DNA from: Butyrivibrio sp.
GTDB lineage: Bacteria > Bacillota > Clostridia > Lachnospirales > Lachnospiraceae
Assembly: GCF_015056685.1 (NCBI RefSeq)
Contig: NZ_SVFW01000004.1
Location: forward strand, 85,092 to 149,091
Length of the DNA: 64,000 nucleotides
Direction of reading: 5' to 3'
Position numbers and translations under genes: made by a program. Within the stretch, counting starts at the first letter, position 1; each line of letters opens with the position of its first letter. Below, piece after piece: positions 51,931-61,845 of the stretch. The notes beneath the pieces were generated by a model. It searched no databases, had not been told where the DNA came from, and saw only the letters and a list, made by a program, of their open reading frames with translations.

Positions 51931-53241
51931 TTACTCGCATTTCTCAAGAAGCTTATCAATTGCAACAAGTCTTACACATACTGTGAAGATATCCATTGCA
52001 AGCTTAAGATCATTAAGCGATGGGAATGTAGGAGCAATACGGATATTACTGTCGTGAGGATCCTTTCCATATGGATAGGTTGCTCCGGCTTTAGTCATTG
52101 TTACTCCTGCTTTCTTGGCTTTATCTACTATAGCCTTAGCGCATCCATCAGGGGCATCAAAACTGATAAAGTAGCCACCCTTAGGATTTGTCCATGATCC
52201 AATTCCTACAGGCTCAAGATCTCTTTCAAGTGTTTCCAAAACCGCCTCAAACTTAGGTCTTATTATAGCGGCATGTTTTTTCATATGTGCCTTGATTCCA
52301 GCCAGATCACCAAAGAAACGTACATGACGAAGCTGGTTAACCTTATCATGACCGATTGTCTGGTAGTTAAGCTGAGCCTTGATCTCTTCAAGATTATTCA
52401 AAGATGTTGCTATAGCTGCTATTCCGCTTCCAGGGAAAGTAATCTTGGAAGTTGATGAGAATTTATATACAAGGTCAGGACTTCCTGCCTTTTTACACTC
52501 TTCAAGGATCTCAATAAGGTAATCCTGGCTTCCATCATAGAGATGATGAACACCATAAGCATTATCCCAGAAGATACGGAAGTCTCTGGCTGCTGGACGA
52601 AGACGGGCAAAACGTCTTACTGTCTCATCTGAATATGAATATCCCTGAGGGTTAGAATACTTAGGAACACACCAGATTCCCTTGATTGACTCATCATCCT
52701 TTACAAGTCTTTCTACTTCATCCATATCAGGACCTGTAGGAGTCATCTGTACAGGGATCATCTCAATTCCAAAATACTCTGTTATTGCAAAATGTCTGTC
52801 ATATCCCGGAACAGGGCAAAGGAATTTAACTTTATCAAGCTTGCACCAAGGAGTGTTGCCCATAATACCATGAGTATATGCTCTTGATACTGTGTCATAC
52901 ATAACGTTAAGAGAAGAATTACCATAGATAATGATGTTCTCAGGCTTGTTCTCCATCATGGCTCCGATCAGGACCTTTGCCTCATGGATACCATCAAGTA
53001 CACCGTAGTTACGACAATCTGTTCCATCCTCACAAGAAAGGTCTGCATCAGAATTAAGCGTATCCATCATACCCATAGAAAGATCAAGCTGCTCTCTGCA
53101 TGGCTTTCCTCTCGCCATATTAAGATTAAGTCCCATACCCTGATACTTTTTATACTGAGCCTTCAGCGCTTCTTTTTCCTGCATAAGCTCCTGCTTAGTC
53201 ATTTCAGAATACTTCTTTGTTTGGATTTCGCTCTTCGCCAT
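51931..53241 (-). CDS. Class I aminotransferase (MocR-like aspartate/alanine type)
   Basis: 436 residues. The PLP lysine is in SSTSKITFPGSG and the phosphate-binding region in YGNSSLNVMYDT. DNAYGVHHLY carries the conserved Asp and Tyr. It matches the clostridial aminotransferase subfamily with MocR-like architecture, but has no HTH. Likely transfers amino groups among aspartate, alanine or branched-chain substrates. It is 18 bases before the XerD-like gene in transcription order, so the two may share a transcript. Confidence 0.85.
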   Translation of the reverse strand: MAKSEIQTKKYSEMTKQELMQEKEALKAQYKKYQGMGLNLNMARGKPCREQLDLSMGMMDTLNSDADLSCEDGTDCRNYGVLDGIHEAKVLIGAMMENKPENIIIYGNSSLNVMYDTVSRAYTHGIMGNTPWCKLDKVKFLCPVPGYDRHFAITEYFGIEMIPVQMTPTGPDMDEVERLVKDDESIKGIWCVPKYSNPQGYSYSDETVRRFARLRPAARDFRIFWDNAYGVHHLYDGSQDYLIEILEECKKAGSPDLVYKFSSTSKITFPGSGIAAIATSLNNLEEIKAQLNYQTIGHDKVNQLRHVRFFGDLAGIKAHMKKHAAIIRPKFEAVLETLERDLEPVGIGSWTNPKGGYFISFDAPDGCAKAIVDKAKKAGVTMTKAGATYPYGKDPHDSNIRIAPTFPSLNDLKLAMDIFTVCVRLVAIDKLLEKCE

Positions 53242-53259
53242 TTTAATCTCCTTAAAAAA

Positions 53260-54153
53260 TCAATTTCTTATTCTAGCCCATCCATATGGGTCACTAACTT
53301 GTTCATCTTTGGAAATATACTGTGAAATAGTATTGCTGTCTGCATATCCCATAAGTTCCTGAACAGAACTGACATCAGCTCCATTCTCAACTAAATGTGC
53401 TGCAAAAGAATGCCTTAAAGTAAAGATAGTAATGTCAGAATCGACTCCTGCTTTTCTGACATAAGTCTTTATAAGTTTCCATAATCCCTGCCTGCTAAGT
53501 GAAGTGCCGTTACAATTTACAAAAACAAATTCTTCATCATCGCAGTTTCCGATCATTTCTCTTCTGGCATTAAGCAGGTAATCATGCATTGCTGTTTTTG
53601 CTTTTTTTCCATAAGGAATAAGTCTCTCTCTGGTATCACCACTGCTCCTTGGAAGGCGAATGCAACCAAGCCCCAGATCTACATTGGAAAGCTTTAGATT
53701 CACCAGCTCCGATGCTTTTAATCCTGTAGCGTACAAAAGCTCCAAAATAGCCTTGTCTCTTTTTCCCTTAGCATCATTTGAAAATTTTTGTGATAAAAGA
53801 CCTTCAATCTCAACCGCAGATAAAACTCTGGGCGGATTCTTTTTTACATGGGGACTTTTCAAGATTTCTGCAGGACTATCTGTGATATTCCCATTCTCCA
53901 CCATGTATCTGAAGAACGCTTTCATAGATGTATAATGCCTTGTTATAGACGCAGGAGCAAAATTCTCATTTCTCAAACTGTTGGCATAGTCAGTTATTTT
54001 ATCCTCTGTAACACCGCTGACTTCATCTATTCCACGCTCATGCATGAATGCCGCCATGCGCTCAAGATCACGCTTATATGAAAGGCAGGTATTCTCGCTG
54101 GTTTTCTTAACATTATGAAGATGTTCTACAAACTCATTAATCTGTTGATTCAT
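53260..54153 (-). CDS. XerD-like tyrosine recombinase with altered catalytic residues
   Basis: 297 residues, full length, with N-terminal SAM-like core-binding domain and C-terminal catalytic domain. Against XerC/XerD, the first Arg (GLRxSEL) is Lys146 (GLKASEL), the active-site Lys position is Arg175 (TRERLIP), the His of HxLRH is Phe244, and the GHA histidine is Tyr270. Arg247 and the Tyr279 nucleophile are retained. An inactive or reshaped recombinase, or one using a different catalytic set, is likely. A plain XerD is essential elsewhere in most genomes. It may bind DNA as a regulator. Confidence 0.85.
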   Translation of the reverse strand: MNQQINEFVEHLHNVKKTSENTCLSYKRDLERMAAFMHERGIDEVSGVTEDKITDYANSLRNENFAPASITRHYTSMKAFFRYMVENGNITDSPAEILKSPHVKKNPPRVLSAVEIEGLLSQKFSNDAKGKRDKAILELLYATGLKASELVNLKLSNVDLGLGCIRLPRSSGDTRERLIPYGKKAKTAMHDYLLNARREMIGNCDDEEFVFVNCNGTSLSRQGLWKLIKTYVRKAGVDSDITIFTLRHSFAAHLVENGADVSSVQELMGYADSNTISQYISKDEQVSDPYGWARIRN

Positions 54154-54234
54154 ATTTTTGATCTCAATGTGTTTAATTGGATAATTGTATACAAATATGC
54201 ACTTAAGTTATGATACTACACAAAATACGATGAA

Positions 54235-55953
54235 TCAAGCCTGTTTTGAAGAATTTACCCTACTGATAAAAAGTGGCCAGACCAAAGCCAAAGAATATGC
54301 ATATCTAAATTCAAGATTAGGTGCTGCTATTAAAAGCGTTCCAAGCATCAAAAATAAAAGCCACATCTCAGGTGTCTTTACTTTTCTCTTTATACCTATG
54401 AAAAGAGCTGCTATCAAAAGCCATGAGTATGTTCCAATGCTCCATAGCATGCCATATATTGGAACAAAACCTCCCAGCTTAATAAGAATTTCTTTTGTCT
54501 TAACTACAAACTTACCGCCTATCTTAGGCATCCAAATCAGGCCATAATCATTGCCCATTATGCCGTCTATATCTCCTACTGCATATGCAAAATCGGGATA
54601 AATATACCCTCCAAGAAGATCAAACCATGCCAAAACATAGTCGCCAAAATATCTTGGTAAAAGACCTGCCCAAAGTTTAAAGTATTCTGCTTTATGACTT
54701 TCAAGGTATGAAACATTTCCGGCTCTTACCAGTTCTTTTATATTATCCGCATAATCCGGAGCATATAATTCATGAATATAAGTTGTATCTATCACCGCAT
54801 TGATCAGCTCTTCTTCTGAAGCTGTAAGCTCTCTGTCATTAACTAAAACTCTTGCTATCTGTGAAATCGGGACAGATAAAGACTCAACAAAATCAGGCTT
54901 TTCTACCCCAAAGCTGTCAAAAACCGGTCCCTTTATGACTGCAACAAACAAAAGGACAACAATAACTGATGGAAGCGCTTTTTTTATTTCTTTTCTGAAG
55001 GAATATACAAAAACTAAAGACCATACTATAAATGCGTACCAGGCGTTGGATCTAAATAATGAAAACAAAATTCCAAGCACGATGAAGCCCGGATATGAAG
55101 CTCTTTTATTTTTCATCTCAATAATATGGCATACGAAAAGAACTGTAATCGCAGCAAATGGAATATCCTTCCAAATAGTCACTGCAAACACAGCATTAAA
55201 CGGAACCAGCGCAAAAAAGGCAATACTGATTAGTTCCACCAGTAGATTCCTCTTTTCGGAGATCACTCTTATTTCCATAACAAGCCTTGATAAGGCTGCT
55301 GCAAACAAAAGCATCTGAAAGACAGTATAGAAACTGATAGCACTTACAACATCTTTTGTAAAAAAGAATCCAATGTTATAGAAAAGCTTTATCAAAAGCG
55401 TGTGTACCATGGGATGGTGATTGGAATATGGCCTTAATCCCATGATCTGCTCATACTGAACCAGTGAGTCAGCAGTCATTATTCCCGGGAATTCATATAG
55501 AAAATATGGAAGCCAGCAAAGAAGGCATAAACAAAAGCAAATAACAAAGACCTTTTTGGGCGTATTGATCAGATCATAGTATTTATCAAGAAATCTTGTA
55601 ACAGTCTGATATTTTGCAGGAATTTCTGCTTTTTTGTCTCTCTTTATAAAAGCATATAAACCCTCATAAATGATATAGCATAAACAGATAAGGCCACCTG
55701 TTAAAATAAGAAGCGATAAAAGCTTAAAAAGTAAGCTGTCAAACCCTTCTGTGACCTTTGCTCTAAGAAGATATGAAATAAAAGCGGATAGTCCCACCGA
55801 TATACATAATCCGGGTATCTTTTTTATCCTATACTCTTTAGCCTTATTATCAGCAAATAAAAGACACACAAAAAGAACTACCGTTAGAGGATTTCTAACG
55901 GTAATTCCTAATATCAACTGAAGTGACCAACATGCAAAAAATGCTAAAAGCAA
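54235..55953 (-). CDS. Polytopic membrane protein, glycosyltransferase-like (DUF6020 type)
   Basis: 572 residues with about thirteen helices. A conserved-looking EFPGIMTADSLVQYEQ loop and YSNHHPMVHTLLIK after the fifth helix resemble GT-C or DUF6020 proteins, in which acidic residues sit just outside the membrane. It may transfer sugars from lipid carriers to a cell-wall polymer. Start is TTG at 55953 immediately after the lysA stop, with GGGGG upstream. Function unproven. Confidence 0.7.
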   Translation of the reverse strand: MLLAFFACWSLQLILGITVRNPLTVVLFVCLLFADNKAKEYRIKKIPGLCISVGLSAFISYLLRAKVTEGFDSLLFKLLSLLILTGGLICLCYIIYEGLYAFIKRDKKAEIPAKYQTVTRFLDKYYDLINTPKKVFVICFCLCLLCWLPYFLYEFPGIMTADSLVQYEQIMGLRPYSNHHPMVHTLLIKLFYNIGFFFTKDVVSAISFYTVFQMLLFAAALSRLVMEIRVISEKRNLLVELISIAFFALVPFNAVFAVTIWKDIPFAAITVLFVCHIIEMKNKRASYPGFIVLGILFSLFRSNAWYAFIVWSLVFVYSFRKEIKKALPSVIVVLLFVAVIKGPVFDSFGVEKPDFVESLSVPISQIARVLVNDRELTASEEELINAVIDTTYIHELYAPDYADNIKELVRAGNVSYLESHKAEYFKLWAGLLPRYFGDYVLAWFDLLGGYIYPDFAYAVGDIDGIMGNDYGLIWMPKIGGKFVVKTKEILIKLGGFVPIYGMLWSIGTYSWLLIAALFIGIKRKVKTPEMWLLFLMLGTLLIAAPNLEFRYAYSLALVWPLFISRVNSSKQA

Positions 55954-57240
55954 TTATTTTCCCCCATCCATGATCTTATATAGCTTTTCCATAACTCCAA
56001 GACAGTCAAGAGTTGAAAAATAGTCTCTTGGAGTCTCAGCTCTTCTTATAAGCTGTACGCTTCCGTCCTCTTTCAAAAGAAGTTCTGCGCTCTTTAACTT
56101 ACCATTATAATTATAACCCATTGAATAGCCGTGAGCACCTGTATCATGAATAAAAAGATAATCACCTTTTTCAATCTCAGGAAGAGCTCTTTCAATAGCA
56201 AACTTATCGTTATTCTCACAAAGAGATCCCGTTACATCATATACATGATCTAAAGGCGCATTTTCTTTTCCCAGAACTGTAATATGATGATATGCGCCGT
56301 ACATAGCAGGTCTCATAAGGTTAACTGCACAGGCGTCAACACCAATGTACTCTTTATAGATATGCTTTTCATGAATTGCCTTGGTAACAAGAGCTCCGTA
56401 AGGCGCCATCATGAAGCGGCCCATCTCTGTGAAAATTGAAGTATCTCCCATTCCGGCAGGAACAAGTATCTTTTCAAACTGCTCTTTTACGCCCTTACCA
56501 ATTGCGTATATATCATTGCCTTCCTGGTCAGGCTTGTAGGGAATTCCTACGCCGCCAGAGAGATTGATGAATGAAAGAGCAACACCTGTCTTTTCCTTGA
56601 TCTCAACGGCAAGTTCAAAGAGCTGGCCTGCAAGAAGCGGATAATACTCATTTGTAACTGTGTTACTTGCAAGGAAGGCATGAATACCAAATCTCTTTGC
56701 TCCCTTAGCTTTTAAAAGCTTGTAAGCTTCGATGATCTGGTCTTTTGTCATACCATATTTGGAATCACCAGGATTATCCATGATTCCGTTACTCATCTGG
56801 AAAACTCCACCGGGATTATATCTGCAGGAAATTGTCTCTGGGATCTTACCGAGAGTCTTTTCCAAAAAATCAATATGTGTAAAATCATCAAGGTTTATAA
56901 TTGCACCAAGCTTATCAGCATAAACAAACTCTTCAGCTGGAGTATCATTAGAAGAAAACATAATGTCGCTTCCCTTGGCATCGACAGCTTCGCTTAACAT
57001 AAGCTCAGTAAGAGAAGAACAGTCAAAGCCGCAGCCCTGTGCTTTAAGAATCTGCATCAATACCGGATTAGGTGTAGCTTTTACAGCAAAGTATTCTTTA
57101 AAACCTTTATTCCAGGAAAAAGCATCATATACTGCTTTAGCATTTTCAATAATTCCTTTTTCATCATAGATATGAAAAGGGGTAGGATATTTCTTTACAA
57201 TATCTTCTACCTGGGCCTTAGTTACGAATGGTTTTTTCAT
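55954..57240 (-). CDS. lysA: Diaminopimelate decarboxylase
   Basis: 428 residues. The PLP lysine is Lys54 in YFAVKATPNP. Substrate loop CENNDKFA and HDTGAHGYSMGYNYN are as in LysA. Converts meso-diaminopimelate to lysine. The first 30 bases are normal, with GCGGAGG before the ATG. Downstream follows a membrane protein in immediate contact, upstream ung 81 bases away. Confidence 0.93.
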   Translation of the reverse strand: MKKPFVTKAQVEDIVKKYPTPFHIYDEKGIIENAKAVYDAFSWNKGFKEYFAVKATPNPVLMQILKAQGCGFDCSSLTELMLSEAVDAKGSDIMFSSNDTPAEEFVYADKLGAIINLDDFTHIDFLEKTLGKIPETISCRYNPGGVFQMSNGIMDNPGDSKYGMTKDQIIEAYKLLKAKGAKRFGIHAFLASNTVTNEYYPLLAGQLFELAVEIKEKTGVALSFINLSGGVGIPYKPDQEGNDIYAIGKGVKEQFEKILVPAGMGDTSIFTEMGRFMMAPYGALVTKAIHEKHIYKEYIGVDACAVNLMRPAMYGAYHHITVLGKENAPLDHVYDVTGSLCENNDKFAIERALPEIEKGDYLFIHDTGAHGYSMGYNYNGKLKSAELLLKEDGSVQLIRRAETPRDYFSTLDCLGVMEKLYKIMDGGK

Positions 57241-57320
57241 AATAGTAATCCTCCGCTATAAAATAATTCTCCATCACTTTAACATGGTAATGTATAAAAA
57301 CGCAAGAATTATTATTTAGC

Positions 57321-57998
57321 TCAAATATCTTCTATTTGCCAATCAATGGGCTCAAGTCCGTTCTGAACCAGGAATTCGTTACACTTGCTAAAATGCTTGC
57401 ATCCAAAGAATCCTCTGTAGGCTGAAAGTGGACTTGGATGAGGTGCCTCGAGTATCAGATGTTTTGGGTTATTAAGCATTGCCTTTTTGGTCTGTGCTGG
57501 TCTCCCCCAAAGCATGAAAACTACAGGGTCATCCTTCTCATTAACAGCCTTAATTATGGCATCTGTAAATTTCTCCCATCCTTTTCCCTGATGTGAGTTA
57601 GCCTGGTGGGCCCTGACTGTGAGAACTGTATTTAAAAGAAGCACACCCTGATCAGCCCATTTTTTCAAATATCCATTGTTGGGAATCTTGCAGCCAAGAT
57701 CATCATTCAGTTCTTTGTAGATGTTTACAAGTGAAGGAGGTGTGTCTGCCTTTCCTGGTAAAACTGAAAATGACAAACCATGGGCCTGTCCGGGCTCATG
57801 ATATGGGTCCTGACCAAGTATAAGCACCTTCACATTCTTTAATGGAGTAAGGTGAAGTGCGTTAAAAATATCATCCGCAGGTGGATATACCACATGGGTC
57901 GCATACTCTTTTTTTACAAAAGAAAACAGCTCTTTATAATAATCCTTTGAAAACTCCCCTGATAAGGCCGGGAGCCAGTCGTTTGATATCATTGACAT
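57321..57998 (-). CDS. ung: Uracil-DNA glycosylase
   Basis: 225 residues. Catalytic GQDPYH and the DNA-binding HPSPLSAYRGFFGCKHF are present, as in family 1 UDG. Removes uracil from DNA. The start at ATG 57998 has GGAGA upstream; the preceding TTG in frame lies on that site. Stands right after hisF with an 18-base gap. Confidence 0.95.
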   Translation of the reverse strand: MSMISNDWLPALSGEFSKDYYKELFSFVKKEYATHVVYPPADDIFNALHLTPLKNVKVLILGQDPYHEPGQAHGLSFSVLPGKADTPPSLVNIYKELNDDLGCKIPNNGYLKKWADQGVLLLNTVLTVRAHQANSHQGKGWEKFTDAIIKAVNEKDDPVVFMLWGRPAQTKKAMLNNPKHLILEAPHPSPLSAYRGFFGCKHFSKCNEFLVQNGLEPIDWQIEDI

Positions 57999-58015
57999 AA
58001 AAACAATCTCCAAAT

Positions 58016-58777
58016 TTATAATCTTACAGGAATTCCTCTTCTATTCAGGTACTCTTTTACCTGCTTTATCTCAAGCTCTTTATAATGGAAAAGAGATGCC
58101 GCCAAAGCTGCATCAGCTCCGCCTTCAGTGAGCGCATCGTAAAAATGCTCTAAGGTTCCTGCTCCGCCTGACGCAATGACAGGAACATTAACAGACTGGG
58201 AAATCTGTCTTGTGAGTTCAATGTCATATCCAGCTTTTGTTCCATCGCAGTCCATACTTGTCAAAAGAATCTCTCCTGCGCCAAGTGAAACCACCTTTTT
58301 TGCCCATTCCACTGCATCAAGGCCAGTATCAATCCTTCCGCCATGTTTATATATATTCCATCCGCTGCCATCTGCTCTTTTTTTGGCATCTATGGCGACC
58401 ACAACGCACTGACTGCCAAATTTATCCGCGGATTCTGCAATAAGCTCAGGCTTGTCAATTGCTGCAGAATTCATGGAAACTTTGTCTGCTCCCTCCCTAA
58501 GAATGGCCTTTACATCATCTACTGTCCTGATTCCTCCACCTACTGTGAAGGGAATAAATACTTTTTTGGCTACTTCTCTTACCATATCAGCAACAGTTGC
58601 TCTTCTCTCATTAGAAGCTGTAATATCCAAAAAAACAAGCTCATCTGCACCAGCTTTTGAATAGGCCTCTCCTACTGATACTGGATCACCTGCATCCTTA
58701 AGATTAACGAAATTGATTCCCTTTACAACACGCCCATTATTTACATCAAGGCATGGAATAATTCTTTTTGTAAGCAT
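58016..58777 (-). CDS. hisF: Imidazole glycerol phosphate synthase subunit HisF
   Basis: 253 residues, the cyclase barrel. Catalytic Asp11 in IIPCLDVNNG and Asp130 in VVAIDAKKR are visible, as is the phosphate loop ASGGAG. It works with HisH in the fifth histidine step. RBS GAGAGGTG. Only hisH and hisF are here, not the rest of the his operon. Confidence 0.96.
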   Translation of the reverse strand: MLTKRIIPCLDVNNGRVVKGINFVNLKDAGDPVSVGEAYSKAGADELVFLDITASNERRATVADMVREVAKKVFIPFTVGGGIRTVDDVKAILREGADKVSMNSAAIDKPELIAESADKFGSQCVVVAIDAKKRADGSGWNIYKHGGRIDTGLDAVEWAKKVVSLGAGEILLTSMDCDGTKAGYDIELTRQISQSVNVPVIASGGAGTLEHFYDALTEGGADAALAASLFHYKELEIKQVKEYLNRRGIPVRL

Positions 58778-58789
58778 AAGTCACCTCTC

Positions 58790-59407
58790 TTAAACTTCAA
58801 GGAAATTCTTCAATATCTGCATTCCTACATCAGCGCTCTTTTCAGGGTGGAACTGGCATGCAAAAACATTCCCGCTCTCAACAGATGCATCTATAGACAC
58901 GCTGTAATTCGTTGTTGCAGTTACTTCGTCCCTGTTCTCAGCCCTTAAATAATATGAATGCACAAAATATACATAAGGGTTATCATCAAGCCCCTTAAAA
59001 AGTCTTCCCTCTTTTGGAAAAGAAAGGCTATTCCAGCCAATCTGCGGAATTTTATACTTATTTCCGTCTTTATCTGTACCTGGAATTCTATTTATTTTTC
59101 CACGCAAAATGCCCAGGCCGCTAACATTTTCTGATTCCATACTGGATTCAAAAAGAAGTTGCAGACCCAGGCATATTCCTAAGAATGGTATCTCTTTAGA
59201 AACAACTTCTGAAATTGTCTCTTTTAGACCATACTCATTTATTTTGTTCATTGCATCGCCAAAAGCACCTACACCGGGTAAAACAACATGATCTGCCCTG
59301 TAGATCTCTTTTGGATTTCTGGTAACTAATGTCTTCGCACCAAGATAATCAAACGCTTTTTCTACACTTTTAATGTTACCAGCATCATAATCAATAATAG
59401 CTACCAT
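58790..59407 (-). CDS. hisH: Imidazole glycerol phosphate synthase subunit HisH
   Basis: 205 residues, the glutaminase subunit. Cys nucleophile in LGICLGLQLLFE, with His and Glu in FHPEKS. The ATG at 59407 follows AAGGAG at 11 bases, and an in-frame TTG at 59410 is rejected. Passes ammonia to HisF, the next gene 12 bases away. Confidence 0.96.
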   Translation of the reverse strand: MVAIIDYDAGNIKSVEKAFDYLGAKTLVTRNPKEIYRADHVVLPGVGAFGDAMNKINEYGLKETISEVVSKEIPFLGICLGLQLLFESSMESENVSGLGILRGKINRIPGTDKDGNKYKIPQIGWNSLSFPKEGRLFKGLDDNPYVYFVHSYYLRAENRDEVTATTNYSVSIDASVESGNVFACQFHPEKSADVGMQILKNFLEV

Positions 59408-59451
59408 CAAGCATCAAACTCCTTCCGAGATATCCGATGCTTTCAAGTGTA

Positions 59452-61845
59452 TCATGATTCTAAAGTTCCGACAATCTCCATTATTCGGATAGTGTAATCC
59501 CTTTCCTTCTTTATGGAATTAATTTCTGCTATATCATCTGCGCCGAGACCATAGTTAGCTGACAATAATGATTCGATACTGTCATACACGCTCTGTACCT
59601 GAACCTCAACGCCATATTTGGCAGCTTCTTCAAGCAGATCGTCATGGTTTCTCATAGCCATTAAAAGCATATCCAAGGCTTCCTCTTCCATGTTCATGGC
59701 AATGTAGTTTTCATATCCGTTCAGATATCGCTCTGCCCATGCCAAAACTCTTGACTGCTCGTAGATATTATCCTGCTCTTCAGTTCTTTCTTTTCCATAT
59801 AGAAGTTTATAAGCTGTAGTATATTCCCTCTGTTTATATGCATTGCTTGCCCTTGTAGATGTGACACTGTCAGGGATAACCATTGACGGGATTACGAAAA
59901 GAATTCCAAGGGACGCCGCAAAGATAGCACAAATAGCAACTTTTTTTGGCGCGATGGCCTTTTCTGGAACACCGGGATCCTTAGGAGGCTTTGGCTTTTT
60001 CTCCTTCTTTGGCTTTGGTGGTTTTTCCTTCTTTGGCGGTTTTTCCTTTTTAGGCTTTTCTTTCTTAGGCTTCTTTTCCTTTTTCTTCTTTTCTTTCTTG
60101 CCCTTGCCTTCTTCTCCAAGTTCATTAAGAACCTGCTGATTCTCATCAGTTAAACTAGCAAGCCCTTCAGCTGAATCATCATCTTCTTTGGTTAGGGCCT
60201 TTAATAATCTTGCAAAAAAACCTTCTTTCTTTTTCTTCTTACCTTTTTTGTCGGAAGCGTCATCAGAATCCTCGCCGTCACCACCTCTTTCAGGTATTGA
60301 TGCAAGTTCATCCAGTGATGGCTCTCCACCATCGTTAAATCCTTCTTCAGTTAAAGCATCTAAGATATCTTCCTTAGGTATCTCAGAATCTTCAGACCTT
60401 CCTGCCTCTTCATCAAGATGGGACGTGTTCTCAATATCTTCAACTTCATCATTAGCAAGGCTGTTCATAAGAGCATCAAGATCAGGAACAGCTACATCAC
60501 CTTCTTCTGATGCCGTTTCTCCATCAGTAGCACCTGCAGCACTCTCAACTTCTGCAACCTCACCATCAGCAGAGCCTGACCCTTCTTCAGAACTTAAAAG
60601 ATCATCAAGGCTTGCTTCAAGGTCATCTAAATTTAGTTCTTCCTCAGCTGCCTCCTGAGCTACCTCACCAGCAATTTCTTCCGGGGCTTCATCTGGAGCA
60701 CCTTCAGAATTTTCTTCTTTATTTTCCTCTGAAGGCTCCTCGTCCATAAGGCCTGACATATCAAGCATAGCTTCCATCTCAGCAAGATCTACATCATCTG
60801 ATTCGCCCTTTGTTTCATCTGAAGGTACATCCTCAGATACTGCATTATCCTCTTGAGGTAAAGCAGCTGATTCATCTATCTCCTGCGCAGGCTCTTCTGC
60901 TACGTTGGCTTGAAGATCAGCAACATCTGCTGGTTGAGAATCTTCTATAGGAGCCTCTGTTTCACCTTCAGAAGCACCATCAATATTATTTAAAGTCGCA
61001 CTAATATCATCACTAACAGACTTGCCATCTGATGGCTCCTCACTTAAAGCCTCATCCATGGCAGCTTCCAGGTCGTCTAGCGAAAGTTCATCAACGTTCA
61101 CATCATCACTAGTTTTCCCTTCAGAGTCCTGCATATTATCAAGAGCATCTACAAGGCTTCCCTCTAAATCCTGATCAGGTTCCGTCAAACTACTGCTAGG
61201 AGCTTCATCCAAAAGATCTGTTAAGATTTCTTCAGGAGTTTCGGATGCATCAGTTGCTACATCATTTTCCAACGAAATATCAGCATCCTCCGGAAGCATT
61301 ACCTCCGGAGCCATTTCCAAAAGAGAATCATCCTCCGCGGACTCATCAATGATTGGCGGCTTCTCATTGGCTACAGGCTCCTCACTACTTTCCTGAGGTT
61401 GTCCCTGTTCATCATCCGAACTATCAGAAAATTTACCACTCTGGGCCTCCTGATCCATCCTTTCAGCGTCAGCTATTGCCTCATCCAAAGCAATTTCTTC
61501 AGGATCTCTGACATCATCAACTGTTGGAGTCGCACCAACAGTAAAAGTAGGAATTCCTGAATCTGTAGGTCTCTGTATATCATCTAACATAGATGACAAT
61601 CTGTCATCAATTATTTCATCTCTGTCAAGTCTGTCTAAAAGACTACCAATATCATTTAATGCCTCGTTTTCACCGTTAGAGTTATCTACAAGCGCGCCAA
61701 TATCCCCTGCACCACTGTTTCTTTGTGATGTAGAGGAATTTTTGCCTCCCTTTGTTGCCATTCTGCTAAGAGCAGATTGAGGGTTATCACTTGACTTGGC
61801 TGAATTCAGCAAGCTATCGAGATACTCTTCGTTGTTGGCATTCAT
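59452..61845 (-). CDS. Very acidic membrane protein with Lys-rich juxtamembrane segment
   Basis: 797 residues. Residues 1-540 are disordered and Asp/Glu-rich, with repeated DLEA(A/S)(M/L)D(E/D) modules. About residues 560-650 are almost only Lys, Pro and Glu. One membrane helix (VAICAIFAASLGILFVIP) follows, and the outer 130 residues are helical with TPR-like segments. This charge layout suggests a scaffold that binds partners on the inner face. Its ATG overlaps the SIR2-like stop by four bases, so they are expressed together. It stands next to cheV, hinting at polar or motility function, but no domain is identified. Confidence 0.75.
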   Translation of the reverse strand: MNANNEEYLDSLLNSAKSSDNPQSALSRMATKGGKNSSTSQRNSGAGDIGALVDNSNGENEALNDIGSLLDRLDRDEIIDDRLSSMLDDIQRPTDSGIPTFTVGATPTVDDVRDPEEIALDEAIADAERMDQEAQSGKFSDSSDDEQGQPQESSEEPVANEKPPIIDESAEDDSLLEMAPEVMLPEDADISLENDVATDASETPEEILTDLLDEAPSSSLTEPDQDLEGSLVDALDNMQDSEGKTSDDVNVDELSLDDLEAAMDEALSEEPSDGKSVSDDISATLNNIDGASEGETEAPIEDSQPADVADLQANVAEEPAQEIDESAALPQEDNAVSEDVPSDETKGESDDVDLAEMEAMLDMSGLMDEEPSEENKEENSEGAPDEAPEEIAGEVAQEAAEEELNLDDLEASLDDLLSSEEGSGSADGEVAEVESAAGATDGETASEEGDVAVPDLDALMNSLANDEVEDIENTSHLDEEAGRSEDSEIPKEDILDALTEEGFNDGGEPSLDELASIPERGGDGEDSDDASDKKGKKKKKEGFFARLLKALTKEDDDSAEGLASLTDENQQVLNELGEEGKGKKEKKKKEKKPKKEKPKKEKPPKKEKPPKPKKEKKPKPPKDPGVPEKAIAPKKVAICAIFAASLGILFVIPSMVIPDSVTSTRASNAYKQREYTTAYKLLYGKERTEEQDNIYEQSRVLAWAERYLNGYENYIAMNMEEEALDMLLMAMRNHDDLLEEAAKYGVEVQVQSVYDSIESLLSANYGLGADDIAEINSIKKERDYTIRIMEIVGTLES

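Noticed and set aside
53260..54153. Integrase of a mobile element
   Set aside because: No attachment repeats, excisionase or phage genes lie nearby, and the protein length and order of domains fit XerC/D rather than phage integrases.
54185..54547. Plus-strand frame after the recombinase gene
   Set aside because: Mostly antisense to the membrane protein gene with no ribosome binding site.
60188..60658. Plus-strand Ser/Pro-rich open frame
   Set aside because: It is the mirror of the Glu/Asp/Ser-rich acidic protein on the minus strand and lacks a start signal.
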